A stretch of DNA of 64,000 nucleotides from positions 1 through 64,000 of the forward strand of contig VDMD01000041.1 in NCBI GenBank assembly GCA_007026445.1, in the 5' to 3' direction. A program made the translations under genes and the position numbers. The stretch comes from Schizophyllum amplum (lineage: Eukaryota > Basidiomycota > Agaricomycetes > Agaricales > Schizophyllaceae). Below are positions 1-9,388 of this stretch, piece after piece (position 1 is the stretch's first letter; every line of letters begins with the position of its first letter). Below the pieces are notes generated by a model that was not told where the DNA came from, made no database searches, and saw only the letters and a list, made by a program, of their open reading frames with translations.

Positions 1-2
1 GC

Positions 3-894
3 CTCTGGGCTACCCCTTTCGTCAACAAGCTCGCGAAAGGAGAGAAGCCCTTTGAGCTCACGACCGAGGAGCAGGCCAAGGGCGACATGAAGGACTCTTA
101 CGACAAGTTCGTTCACCTCTTCAACCAGCGCTGGTTGCCTGCGGATGATGCGCAGGAGGCCAAGAACCAGCTCGAAGCGCTCACTGTCGACGGACAGGGC
201 GTACCGGCTTTCTGTGCTAGCTTCCCGCGAGCTGGCGGACCGCACTAATCTGACGGACGCGGACCTGCTGGACCGCTTCAAGAAGAAGCTACCCAAGGAT
301 GTCAAGAACCTCGAGTTCTTGATGGAGGCGCTCCTCGGCAAGTCCACCAAGCTGAGCACCCTCATTGACCGGACCCTCAGTGCGTACGCTCACATCCGCA
401 ACGAGACCCCCGCCACGCAGTCCGCCTCGCGCTCCAACGCCCCCGCTCGCGACCCTTACGCTATGGATGTTGATGCAACGCGCGCCGCCGCCGCACCTCC
501 TCGTGGCCCTCGCCCTGCTGGCAACGGGCGCACGCGCGAGGATTTCACGCGCGACATGTACAACCGCTGCTACGGCTGTGGATCTTCGGACCACCGCAAG
601 CGCGAATGTCGCCGCGGCCACGAGACGTGCTCCTACTGCGCTCGCAAGGGACACATCTCGGGCGTCTGCCAGGACCGGTACATGGGGTATGAGCGTAACC
701 GCGGTCTGCGCCAGCAGCGCGTTGCCGCCACCGCCTTCTCGCTGTTCCCGGAGGACGATGCGCAGGCGCCCGCTGTCGCCGTCGCCGCCCCGACCGCCGG
801 CAATGCCGCCATCGCCCCCGCCGCCATTGCCGCCGCCACAGGAGTAGACGCGGCCGTGATCGAGAACCTCATCAAGGCCCTCCAGGGTTTTTAG
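3..894 (+). pseudogene. gag: gag, partial, with internal frameshift
   Basis: The capsid-like reading frame begins in frame 3 (positions 3-248, ending at TAA 246-248) with retrotransposon-gag-like sequence, then continues without homology loss in frame 1 to the TAG at 892-894. The join lies in the CCC run at about 232-234: one extra C explains the shift, and the apparent ATG at 145 in frame 1 is therefore not the real start. The C-terminal part has two CCHC zinc knuckles (C-x2-C-x4-H-x4-C), read as CYGC and CSYC, followed by an Ala/Pro-rich tail. Gag packages element RNA into virus-like particles. As it stands this copy would not make full-length Gag unless the extra base is a sequencing error. 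Confidence 0.8.
885..891 (+). other. -1 ribosomal frameshift heptamer between gag and pol
   Basis: In the gag frame the bases read G GGT TTT immediately before the TAG stop, a perfect X XXY YYZ slippery heptamer. A -1 slip moves the ribosome into the frame that is open into pol. Pol has no ATG near its 5' end (the first in-frame ATG is about 40 bases inside), which fits expression as a Gag-Pol fusion. I did not identify a downstream pseudoknot by eye. Confidence 0.75.
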
Positions 895-3800
895 TCCGGG
901 TGCGCGCCAACGCCGCAGCGTCTGCACCCCCCGCTCCGTACATGCATTCCACTTCCGCTTACGATTCCACTTACTCGACCACTCTGTACGCCGTTCATGA
1001 AATAGATCCCTCTTCATCTCATTTCCGCGTACAAGTGAAGCTCAGTGGACTCAACCGCAGTACGGACATCGCGGCCATGATTGACTCTGGAGCCACCTCG
1101 CCCTTCTTGGATAAGAAGTTTGCGCAGCGTCTCCGTATCCGTTCCTTCCCCCTCCGTCATCCGATCGCCATCTACAACATCGACGGAACCCTCAACACGG
1201 CTGGTAGCATCACCCACTTCGCCCGTCTCCGTATGACCGTCGACAACTGGGATGAATATGTCGACTTCCTGATCACCGATCTCGGTGGTGAGGACGTCAT
1301 CCTCGGCCTCCCCTGGCTGCGTCAAGTGAACCCCACTATTGACTGGCAACGCGGTGAGGTTCGCATTCCCAAACCGCGCCCACCGCCAGTAGAAGTCGTT
1401 GAGGATGACGAGGAGCCCCGCATACCTCTCGGCGAGCCTTCTAACGGTGCTCTGCTGGAATACATCGGAGACGATGAGACCCTCCAGGAGCAGGTGAACT
1501 CCACCTCCACCACGGTCCCCCAGTCCCCGCCAGCAAAGCCGACCGTATCATCTACTCCCGATCCTGACGTACTCCCCCCTCCGCTCCTTGCACCGGATGA
1601 TCTCGAGGAAGAACCACCCCTTTGCCGCCTCCGCGCCAACCGAGCCACCCGCCGCGCCTGGGTGCGTGCTGGTGTTCTGGAGGACTCCAACGAAGAAGTC
1701 TGGTGCGCTGCTGGTTTCACATATTCGCAGCAACTAGCCGAGGAAGCAAACAAGGCCAAACCCCAGCGCACATTCGAGGAAATGGTACCGGAGCCCTACC
1801 GTGACTACGCCCACGTCTTCTCCGAGGTCGAATCCGAACGCCTGCCCGCCCACAAGGCCTGGGATCATGCGATTGATCTGGTGCCCGGGGCGCCTGCCAA
1901 CATGCGGACTAAGATCTATCCCATGTCCCGCAACGAGCAGGAGGAACTCGACCGATTCCTCGAAGAGAACCTTCGCAAAGGCTACATCCGCCCGTCCAAG
2001 TCCCCGCTGTCCTCGCCCGTCTTCTTCGTCAAAAAGAAGGACGGCAAGCTCCGCTTCGTCCAGGACTACCGGAAACTGAACGAGTTCACGGTGAAGAACC
2101 GGTATCCCCTCCCCCTTGTCGCCGACATTGTCAGCCGCCTCCAAGGCTCGAAGTACTTTACCAAATTCGACGTCCGCTGGGGGTACAACAACGTCCGTAT
2201 CAAGACAGGCGACGAGTGGAAGGCCGCGTTCTCCACGAACCGCGGACTCTTCGAGCCACTGGTCATGTTCTTTGGTCTCACCAACTCGCCGGCAACATTC
2301 CAAGCCCTCATGAATTCGATCTTCTCCGACCTCATTGCTGCCGGCAAGGTTGCTGTCTACCTAGACGACATCCTCATCTTCAGCAAGACACTCGAGGACC
2401 ATCGTGCCGTGGTTCGCGAGGTGCTTGCCCGTCTACGGAAGCACGATCTCTACCTTCGTCCCGAGAAGTGCGAGTTCGAGCAAGAGGAGATCGAATACCT
2501 GGGACTCGTCATCCGCGAGGGAGAAGTTCGCATGGACCCCGTCAAGGTCGCTGCCGTCCGCGAGTGGCCCGCACCTCGCAATCTACGCGACCTCCGAGGT
2601 TTCTTAGGCTTCGCCAACTTCTACCGCCGTTTTATCCGTGACTTCTCCAAGATCGCGCGGCCGCTCAATGACCTGACCAAGAAGGACGCACCCTGGCGCT
2701 GGGATGAGCCGCAGCGTACCGCTTTCGAGACCCTCCGTACCGCCTTCACCTCCGCACCCGTACTCACCCTGTGGGACCCCGACCGTCCGACACGTATCGA
2801 GGTGGACGCTTCGGGATACGCCACCGGTGGCGCCCTGATGCAGAAGCTGGACGACGACCTCTGGCACCCGGTCGCCTTCCGCTCCGCTTCCATGCAGATA
2901 GCCGAGCGGAACTATGAGATCTACGACCGCGAGATGCTTGCCATCATCGAAGCTCTCAAGGACTGGCGTGGATTTCTGGAAGGTCTCCCCCAGCCTTTCG
3001 AGATTGTCACCGACCACTCCAACCTCGAGTTCTGGCGCACCGCGCAGGACCTGAGTCGTCGACAAGCCCGCTGGGCCCTCTGGCTGTCTCGATTCGACTT
3101 CCGCATGGTGCACCGACCCGGGAAGGCTAACGTCCAAGCCGACCCGCTCTCCCGCATGCCGCATCACCGTGTCTCGGACCATGATGACAACCAGCAGGAG
3201 ATCGTCCTAGGTCCGGATGTGTTTGCCAAGCTTGCTGCCAACACCCTCGTGGCCAACCCACTTGAGGACCGCATCCGCAAGGCGAGCGAGCGTGAGGCTA
3301 TCGTACTGGAAGGGCTGGAGCGCCTGCGCAAAGATGGGCCGCGCCGGCTCACCAACGGGCTTGCAGAGTGGGAAGAGGACAATGGACTGATCTACTACCG
3401 TGGGCGAGTCTACATTCCACCGGACAAGGAATTGCGGCGCGAGGTTGTCAAGCAGTGCCACGACTTGCCTACCGCTGGCCATCCTGGTCTCCACGGAACT
3501 CTCCAACTGGTCGACTCCCACTTCTGGTGGCCCACCATGCGCTCCTTTGTCGAGAAGTACGTTGCGGGCTGTGACAGCTGTGCGCGCCGCAAGGCCCAAC
3601 ATCATACCCTGCAGACCGGCACTCACCCCCTCGACGTACCCTCTGGCCCATGGGAACAGGTCGGCGTGGACCTCATCACAAACCTTCCAATCGCGCATGG
3701 GTACAACGCCATCTTCGTCTGCGTTGACCACTTCAGCAAGCAAGTCCACGCCATCCCCTGTGACACGCATCTCACCGCTAGCGATGCTGCCGACCTCTAC

Positions 3801-4832
3801 TACCGCGAGATCTTCCGCCTTCATGGACTTCCACTCCGCTTCACCAGCGACCGCGGCTCCCAGTTTGTCGCTGCCATGATGCGCGCCCTGCTCAAACGTC
3901 TCGGGATCGAGTACAACTTCTCTACCGCATATCATCCCGCCACAAACGGTCAGACGGAACGCGCCAACCAGGAAGTAGAGAAGTACCTGCGCATGTTTGT
4001 CAGCCACCGTCAGGACGACTGGGACGAACACCTGCCCGCCGCAGAGTTTGTCATCAACTCGCATACCAACTCGTCGCTTGGTAGCTCCCCCTTTGAGATC
4101 ATGTACGGCTACCTCCCCCACTTCAACATCCCCGTCGGCCAGAAGTCCCGCAGTGCGCCCGCTAACCAGCGCATCGAGCTCCTGAAGGATGCACGCAAGG
4201 ACGCTGTTCATGCCCTGGAGCTCGCCAAGAAACACCAGCAGGAGCGACACACGCATGGTGACACTCCGCCCCTCCGCTTCGAGGTCGGGGACCGCGTCTG
4301 GCTCAATGCGAAGAACGTGAACATCAAGGTTCCCAGTCGCAAGCTCGGTGCACGTCAGCTCGGTCCATTCACTGTCAAGGAGAAGGTTGGAGACCTCGCC
4401 TATCGACTTGATCTCCCCTTGGACCACAAGGGCATTCACGATGTCTTCCACATTGACAAGCTGACACCATGGAGAGGCAACGATGTCAATGGCGAGACCC
4501 CTCAGCCGCCTGAACCGGTGGAGGTCGAAGGCGAGGAGGAGTTCGAGGTGGAGGACATCCTGGACAGCCGTATACGCAACAAGGTCCTCCAGTATCGCGT
4601 CAAATGGAAGGGCTACGACGAGAGCCATAACGGTTGGGAACCCGCGGAACACCTCATAAACGCCAAACGCAAACTCAATGCCTTCCATAAGAAGCACCCG
4701 AGCGCACCACGGGCGATCAAGGCCTCTATCTTCGCATCCCTACCCTGGCAGCCAATTGTGAACTTCACCGCCGCCCCGCCTCAGGAACTCGCATGGGAGG
4801 AGGGCCTCTTCCTAGATCATCGAGGACGATGA
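891..4832 (+). CDS. pol: Pol polyprotein (protease, RT, RNase H, integrase, chromodomain)
   Basis: Continuous frame of about 1,310 codons. Counting from codon 900, visible domains in order are: aspartic protease with D-S-G-A at about 62; reverse transcriptase with Y-L-D-D at about 487; RNase H beginning VDASG at about 634; integrase zinc finger (H-H-C-C, ending CDSC) at about 850-890; integrase core with Asp at about 923, Asp in TSDRGSQF at about 983 and Glu in NGQTERANQE; and a C-terminal chromodomain at about 1215-1265 (YRVKWKGYDESHNGWEP). The chromodomain after integrase defines the chromovirus lineage and is thought to steer insertion toward modified histones. No stop or shift interrupts it, so it could be active in trans even though gag of this copy is shifted. 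Confidence 0.93.
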   Translation, partial: LVRVRANAAASAPPAPYMHSTSAYDSTYSTTLYAVHEIDPSSSHFRVQVKLSGLNRSTDIAAMIDSGATSPFLDKKFAQRLRIRSFPLRHPIAIYNIDGTLNTAGSITHFARLRMTVDNWDEYVDFLITDLGGEDVILGLPWLRQVNPTIDWQRGEVRIPKPRPPPVEVVEDDEEPRIPLGEPSNGALLEYIGDDETLQEQVNSTSTTVPQSPPAKPTVSSTPDPDVLPPPLLAPDDLEEEPPLCRLRANRATRRAWVRAGVLEDSNEEVWCAAGFTYSQQLAEEANKAKPQRTFEEMVPEPYRDYAHVFSEVESERLPAHKAWDHAIDLVPGAPANMRTKIYPMSRNEQEELDRFLEENLRKGYIRPSKSPLSSPVFFVKKKDGKLRFVQDYRKLNEFTVKNRYPLPLVADIVSRLQGSKYFTKFDVRWGYNNVRIKTGDEWKAAFSTNRGLFEPLVMFFGLTNSPATFQALMNSIFSDLIAAGKVAVYLDDILIFSKTLEDHRAVVREVLARLRKHDLYLRPEKCEFEQEEIEYLGLVIREGEVRMDPVKVAAVREWPAPRNLRDLRGFLGFANFYRRFIRDFSKIARPLNDLTKKDAPWRWDEPQRTAFETLRTAFTSAPVLTLWDPDRPTRIEVDASGYATGGALMQKLDDDLWHPVAFRSASMQIAERNYEIYDREMLAIIEALKDWRGFLEGLPQPFEIVTDHSNLEFWRTAQDLSRRQARWALWLSRFDFRMVHRPGKANVQADPLSRMPHHRVSDHDDNQQEIVLGPDVFAKLAANTLVANPLEDRIRKASEREAIVLEGLERLRKDGPRRLTNGLAEWEEDNGLIYYRGRVYIPPDKELRREVVKQCHDLPTAGHPGLHGTLQLVDSHFWWPTMRSFVEKYVAGCDSCARRKAQHHTLQTGTHPLDVPSGPWEQVGVDLITNLPIAHGYNAIFVCVDHFSKQVHAIPCDTHLTASDAADLYYREIFRLHGLPLRFTSDRGSQFVAAMMRALLKRLGIEYNFSTAYHPATNGQTERANQEVEKYLRMFVSHRQDDWDEHLPAAEFVINSHTNSSLGSSPFEIMYGYLPHFNIPVGQKSRSAPANQRIELLKDARKDAVHALELAKKHQQERHTHGDTPPLRFEVGDRVWLNAKNVNIKVPSRKLGARQLGPFTVKEKVGDLAYRLDLPLDHKGIHDVFHIDKLTPWRGNDVNGETPQPPEPVEVEGEEEFEVEDILDSRIRNKVLQYRVKWKGYDESHNGWEPAEHLINAKRKLNAFHKKHPSAPRAIKASIFASLPWQPIVNFTAAPPQELAWEEGLFLDHRGR

Positions 4833-4839
4833 ATCCTAG

Positions 4840-4848
4840 CAGGGGGGT
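4840..4848 (+). other. polypurine tract of the retrotransposon
   Basis: A purine run with six G residues lies just 3' of the pol stop and 2-3 bases before the presumed LTR start at 4851, the expected place for plus-strand priming. Confidence 0.6.
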
Positions 4849-4850
4849 AA

Positions 4851-5380
4851 TGTCATGACGCGCCCGTAACCCCTATGTCTTTTCCTTTTCCGTTTATTCC
4901 TTTTCCTCTATTTTCCCTTGTTATTACCGGGCTCTGCCGACTTCCCCTTTTGGACTTCTCTTCTTATCTACCATACCGTGTGGTCAGACACTGCTCGCTT
5001 ACATTCTTGCTTACATTCCTCACACCTGACCCGTATTCCTGACTCATTCATCCTTCTTACTTACTCAGCCTTGACACAGCTCCCAGTAGTATATATACCA
5101 GACCCCGGCGCACACCTAGTCCCCCATCTTGACCTCTTGGTCTTTGGGACTAGGTGAGCCTTACTTACTATCTGCATGCCAATGCTAACTTGGTCTTTGG
5201 GACTAGCTTGCACAACGCGCGCCCCTTGTCGATCTGTGCTCTACGCCGTTGACGCCAGTCAGGATCCCCATCCCTCTCTCTCGCCCTGCACGTGCCGATC
5301 ACGTGTGGTGTTGACCCTCCGTTGTTTGTTGGTGTTGTGTAGTCGCTCCGGGTCTCGACACCTCAATATACTGACTGTCG
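4851..5380 (+). repeat. 3' LTR (right border approximate)
   Basis: The LTR is taken to begin with TGTCATGACG at 4851, right after the polypurine tract. A TATA box (AGTATATATACC) sits at 5088-5099. About 15 bases downstream is a hairpin with perfect 10-base arms (5114-5123 with 5146-5155), and an 18-base direct repeat (CTTGGTCTTTGGGACTAG) occurs at 5136-5153 and 5189-5206. The hairpin's right arm lies inside the first repeat copy. These would fall in the transcript leader. Confidence 0.6.
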
Positions 5381-6242
5381 CACTTATTCCAAAACTTGGG
5401 TTCAAACCTGTGTCAGGTCAGAGTTTGACTTGTCGTATTCACAGTATGGTAGCATGATATTGTACTGTTCTAGTAAGACCCCGAACTGTCGTACGCCACG
5501 GCCGGTGTAGACCATGCACTTTGAAAGCTCGAATTCCAACAGGCGTGATGAAGTGTGACGTTGTGACGGCGACACAAGATGCACCCGGATTTCTCTTCCT
5601 GCTTTCACCTACCCTCATACCTGCTTTTATTTATCTGCCTCCCATGCAGACAGTGGTCTCCATATTCACCTACCAACCACACCCTCGACGGCTTGCCATC
5701 TCTTCAACTCGACTAGCAGCACGACGACACGGTTGATCTCAGGTGGTCTCAGGTGAGTGATCTCAATGGGCCGTTAACTTTGACGATGTCGCTGACTACT
5801 CTCTTGACCATCACCATCACTGTTGACACTGTCTGCGTCCCCACCTTCTGGTCCAGGCGTCGACCCGTCATCCTCGACGCCCTCGCACTCAGGACACGGC
5901 CGGCATTGCCGGCACTACGGCGGCGACCTCGCGTCTCGCCAACACCAGCGCTCTCGCCACCATGGCTGGGCCGGTCGGTCTGCGAGACGCATCATGCCCA
6001 TCACGACGCTCCCCACGGCTTCCTGCACCTACTCGCCACGGCTTCCTGCACCTTCTACTCGCGGCATATACGCCCAGGATCCCTTAGTCGTCGTGCAGCG
6101 ATCGCCGCATCAGGTTGATCTTCTGCGGATGCTGGATCACCGGAGCAGACGCTGTCCGCAAATGAAGAGCTACACAGCAGATGCACGACACAGTAGATGC
6201 GCCACACAGCAGACGGCGCCATCGTAACCACCCCCAGCTGAG
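5381..6242. other. no gene recognised
   Basis: Short open frames are present on both strands but none shows a recognisable domain, plausible splicing or codon-level conservation. Small direct repeats occur near 5735-5760 and 6175-6215 (variants of CAGCAGATG). I see only degraded repeat-like DNA. Confidence 0.5.
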
Positions 6243-6680
6243 GCGGTAAGGTATTTGCAAAGACGTAGGACAGTTATCTGACAGGCAGTTGAAAATACTT
6301 CGAATCACTTATCTACACAGCCACAGCCCCCCGGCAGCCTTCCGGTGGCGGCTCCGGGCCTCGGGCGGCTCGCCGGGCCAGCGCTGGCCTGCTGCCCGTT
6401 CAGGCAGGTGCGCACGGGTCGTTCACTTGGTGTGCCGAGCTCGCTCCCGCGCTTGCCGCCCGCTCGCGTGCTGCCTTGATCGGCTTCGCGTTTGGGCAGC
6501 ACGGGCAGTCGGCGTGGGGCGTCGCGCGCGCCTGCGCCGCCACCGCCGCCACTGCGCCTCGTCATTCATAGGATGATACAAATACATATATTAAAACAAA
6601 AAATACATGACAAGTATGTAAAGGAGAGATAAATGCTGGAGAAGCGCCCGAAAACGCGGCGAAAAATTTTCGCCAGCGCG
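6243..6680 (+). repeat. left arm of a long inverted repeat
   Basis: This stretch matches the reverse complement of about 8935-9388. The outer 85 bases align well (shared blocks include GTAAGGT, TTTGCAAAGAC, TATCTGACA, AGTTGAAAA, ATCACTTAT and GCCACAGCC), and similarity continues through GC-rich sequence to a shared AAAAATTTTCG motif near 6662 and 8966. The arms point inward, as terminal inverted repeats of one 3.1-kb element would, or as two separate copies in opposite orientation. No transposase frame is visible between them. Confidence 0.7.
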
Positions 6681-8934
6681 TCGCGCGCTTGCTGAGCGGG
6701 TGGGGCCGCGCCAGCGTGCGTGTGCGTGAATGGGAAATGAGGAGGGGGGTGGTAACAGCAGACACTCCCATTGGGGATCTCGTTGTGGCAGAAGGGCGTC
6801 GCGGGAGGAGGGCGCGGCGCGGAAGAAGGGCGGGACGGGCGCGGCGCGACGGCGAAAAGCGGTATCTGCTGGCGACGTTTTCGACGCCGGCAGCAGCATC
6901 CCGTGGCCACGTGGAGCGCACGACGGGCAGCGGAGATGAGAGGGCAGGCGAAGGGGGCGGAGATGGGCGGCGCGGGCTGTGTACCCGATCGCACCGTGTG
7001 CCCTCGCTTGTAGGGGGCCCCGCGGCATCGGTGCCGGGCATCGCGACACCCTCCCCTACCCGCGCCGACGCCACTGGAACGTAGCGCGGATGGCTGGGGA
7101 GACGTCAGCAGGCGGGCTGACGCCCGCCTGCAAGACTGGGGAGGGGCGGGTGACGGTGGATGGTGGATGCGCGGCAGACGCGCGGCGGCGCGGTGTGCTT
7201 GAAGGGGTAGTGAGGGGTGTTGGTGGGTGAGTTGACGCCGACCGGGGCGAAGCGAAAGGCCCAATATAGCTGCAGGGAGCGCCCTGCAGCTATTGTACCT
7301 ACGTTGTAATTAACTGTAGACGTAGGGAAATGTCGAAAACGCACCTAGAGGGGACTCTCCAGAGTCCCCTGTCCCCTATCCTAAAGAACGCATGCCCGTC
7401 GAGCCGCTGTTGCGTGGCGGGCGCGTCGCGGTTGGCGGTGAGAAGAAAGGGAAGCGCGTTACGTCACGTCACGAACGCGCTCATTTCGAGCGCGTTCGGG
7501 ACGAGACGCGGCGCGATTATCGCACACCCAGGACTTAGATGGGTTTGATCTTCTGTAGATGTACGTTATATTATGCTTTGAGCTGTCTCCTAATGTCACT
7601 GTAAGGCCACATGGTCAAGAACATACTGAAATACCACCATGGAAGGTAGATATCACTCTCTGAACTCATTGTTCAGTTCAATCTAATTCATCTGAGATGA
7701 TTAAGACCATAAAACAACCTGTATATAGTCCAGCAGATGTATCTACACACGCCCCAACTTTGACTGTAGCTGAGCTATTGAATGGGAGCTCAGAATGGCT
7801 TGGTCTACATCTTAAGCAACAGTGGAATATGAGGAAACCTCGAGCAGAACTTTCAAGGTATAAAACATTCATTTTGACCTCATTTCCTGTTCTCTCTTCG
7901 TATATCTAAGTATTCAACAGTTATCTACAGGATACAAGCTTCAGAACGGTGCCGGAAGATTTCCGAAACGCTGCTGCCGTCGTCGAGTGCGTCGGCGGCG
8001 AGCCTCGGAGATCGGACCGGTACGCCGAACGCGCGCGCGCGACGACTTGTCATCTTCAACCGCGACCGGACCCCCTCCCCGGCTGCCTTCACCGCCCCCG
8101 TTTCTCTCCTCCGCTCACTACGCGCATATTCAAACAACGTCACCCTATTTAATCCGATATCTTACACTGAACCGGGCTGCTCGTGGCACGGAGGAGGAGC
8201 GCGGGAGGCGGGCTGCGCGCCTGCTCCCGCGCTGCAGGTGCGTGCTGAAGCCTTCGCACGCGTTCTGTTCTGACTGACACATATATAGATTACTTGACGT
8301 GCATATTTGCGGCTAAGAAAGGCGACACGCAAGCGCACGCCAACCTCAAGCACCCCGACAACGCCCAAGTCGCCCCACAGGTGCGAACGAGGGCGGAAGC
8401 GGCCGCTCTGGGAGGCGTGACGCGGTTGGCGCCTCCCCTCACCCATGCCGGGCCACAATACCCGCCACCATCCCCCTCCATTGCCCTCGCACGCACATAC
8501 GCGCGTTGGGGGAAAGCCGCTTTGAGTACCCATTGCACCGGGAATTCGCGGCTTTCTCCTCAACCAGCGTGCGTGCGAGACGCATTTTTCCGGCACTCGA
8601 ACACGCACATGCAAGCCGCACTTACCATCCCCACGCTTCGACGAACCCCGCGACGCCTCCAGCGCCCTCTGTGCCGCCTCCCGCGCTTCCCGCACCGCCC
8701 CCTGTGCACGCGCGAGGCCACTGTGCTGCCCGCCAGTGCTCTGCACACTGACGGGTGCAGCGCAGAGATGCCTATTGCGACGCATGCTGCGGCAGCAGGC
8801 GTGAGGGCGCTGGCGATCCGCTGCGGACATACGCGGGTCGCCGCCAAAGCGACACACCCACTGAGCTCCCCACCCCAAGAATAATCATCCCCACCCCTTC
8901 TATGTATGTACCTACCGCTTGCACGCCCACCTGC
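6681..8934. other. spacer between inverted repeats, with hairpin cluster, no gene recognised
   Basis: The interior is GC-rich near both arms and AT-richer at 7540-7930. Open frames overlap on several strands, as expected from GC-rich DNA, and none has a recognisable domain. Three strong stem-loops lie between 7266 and 7498: 12-base arms (7266-7277 with 7282-7293), 10-base arms (7349-7358 with 7361-7370) and 11-base arms (7472-7482 with 7488-7498). Confidence 0.55.
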
Positions 8935-9388
8935 GCGCTTCAGCGCGTGCACAGCGCACGCGCGAAAATTTTTCGTCGCGCTTTTGCGCTCTTTTTTGTT
9001 TGTGTCCTCTATCCTTTGCCTTTACATACACATTACATACATCTTTGGTGCTATATACATGATTTACTCCGACCCCCAAGCAGCGAGGGCAGCAGCGTCG
9101 AAAGCAGCGGGGTACGCAACGCCCCCGCGCGCCGATCGCCCGCCTCGCCCAAACGGGACGGGTGCACGCGGGCGGGCGGCAGGCGCGGGAGCGAGCCGGG
9201 CATGTCAGGCGAGCGACCCGCGTGCACCTGCCCGAACGGGCACCCAGCTCGGAATGCCCCCGAGCCCGGATCCCCTGCCGGGAGGGCCCCGGAGGGCTGT
9301 GGCAGTGTACATAAGTGATACGAGGACTTTTCAACTACGTGTCAGATACTTGTCCATGGTCTTTGCAAAGACCTTACGGCCACAGGTG
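8935..9388 (-). repeat. right arm of the long inverted repeat
   Basis: Reverse-complement partner of 6243-6680. Divergence between the arms, estimated by eye at 20-30 percent in the inner part and less at the outer end, suggests an old insertion or two related copies rather than a recent hop. Confidence 0.7.

Larger units (their letters stand above)
1..5380 (+). mobile_element. Ty3/gypsy chromovirus retrotransposon, 5' truncated by window edge
   Basis: The order gag, protease, reverse transcriptase, RNase H, integrase, chromodomain, polypurine tract and LTR is that of a Ty3/gypsy chromovirus. The window starts inside gag, so the 5' LTR and primer-binding site are not visible. Pol is uninterrupted over its full length, while gag carries a one-base shift near its visible 5' end (see gag entry). 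The right border is a guess because no second LTR is present for comparison; I place it near 5380, where the sequence reaches a CA dinucleotide. The integrity of pol suggests a fairly young insertion. Confidence 0.9.

Noticed and set aside
3207..4697. 496-codon open frame antisense to pol
   Set aside because: It mirrors the pol coding frame and has no domain of its own; long antisense frames are expected opposite GC-rich coding DNA.
5395..5420. GGGTTCAAACC near the LTR end as a possible tRNA T-arm
   Set aside because: The bases on either side do not pair into a T-stem and no D- or anticodon-arm could be found upstream.
6562..7264. Open frame of 232 codons on the minus strand between the inverted repeats
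   Set aside because: Pro/Arg-rich low-complexity translation with overlapping frames on both strands, typical of GC-rich non-coding DNA.
8162..8884. Overlapping frames of about 200-240 codons on both strands
   Set aside because: Composition-driven; no domain, no splice logic, and opposite strands equally open.
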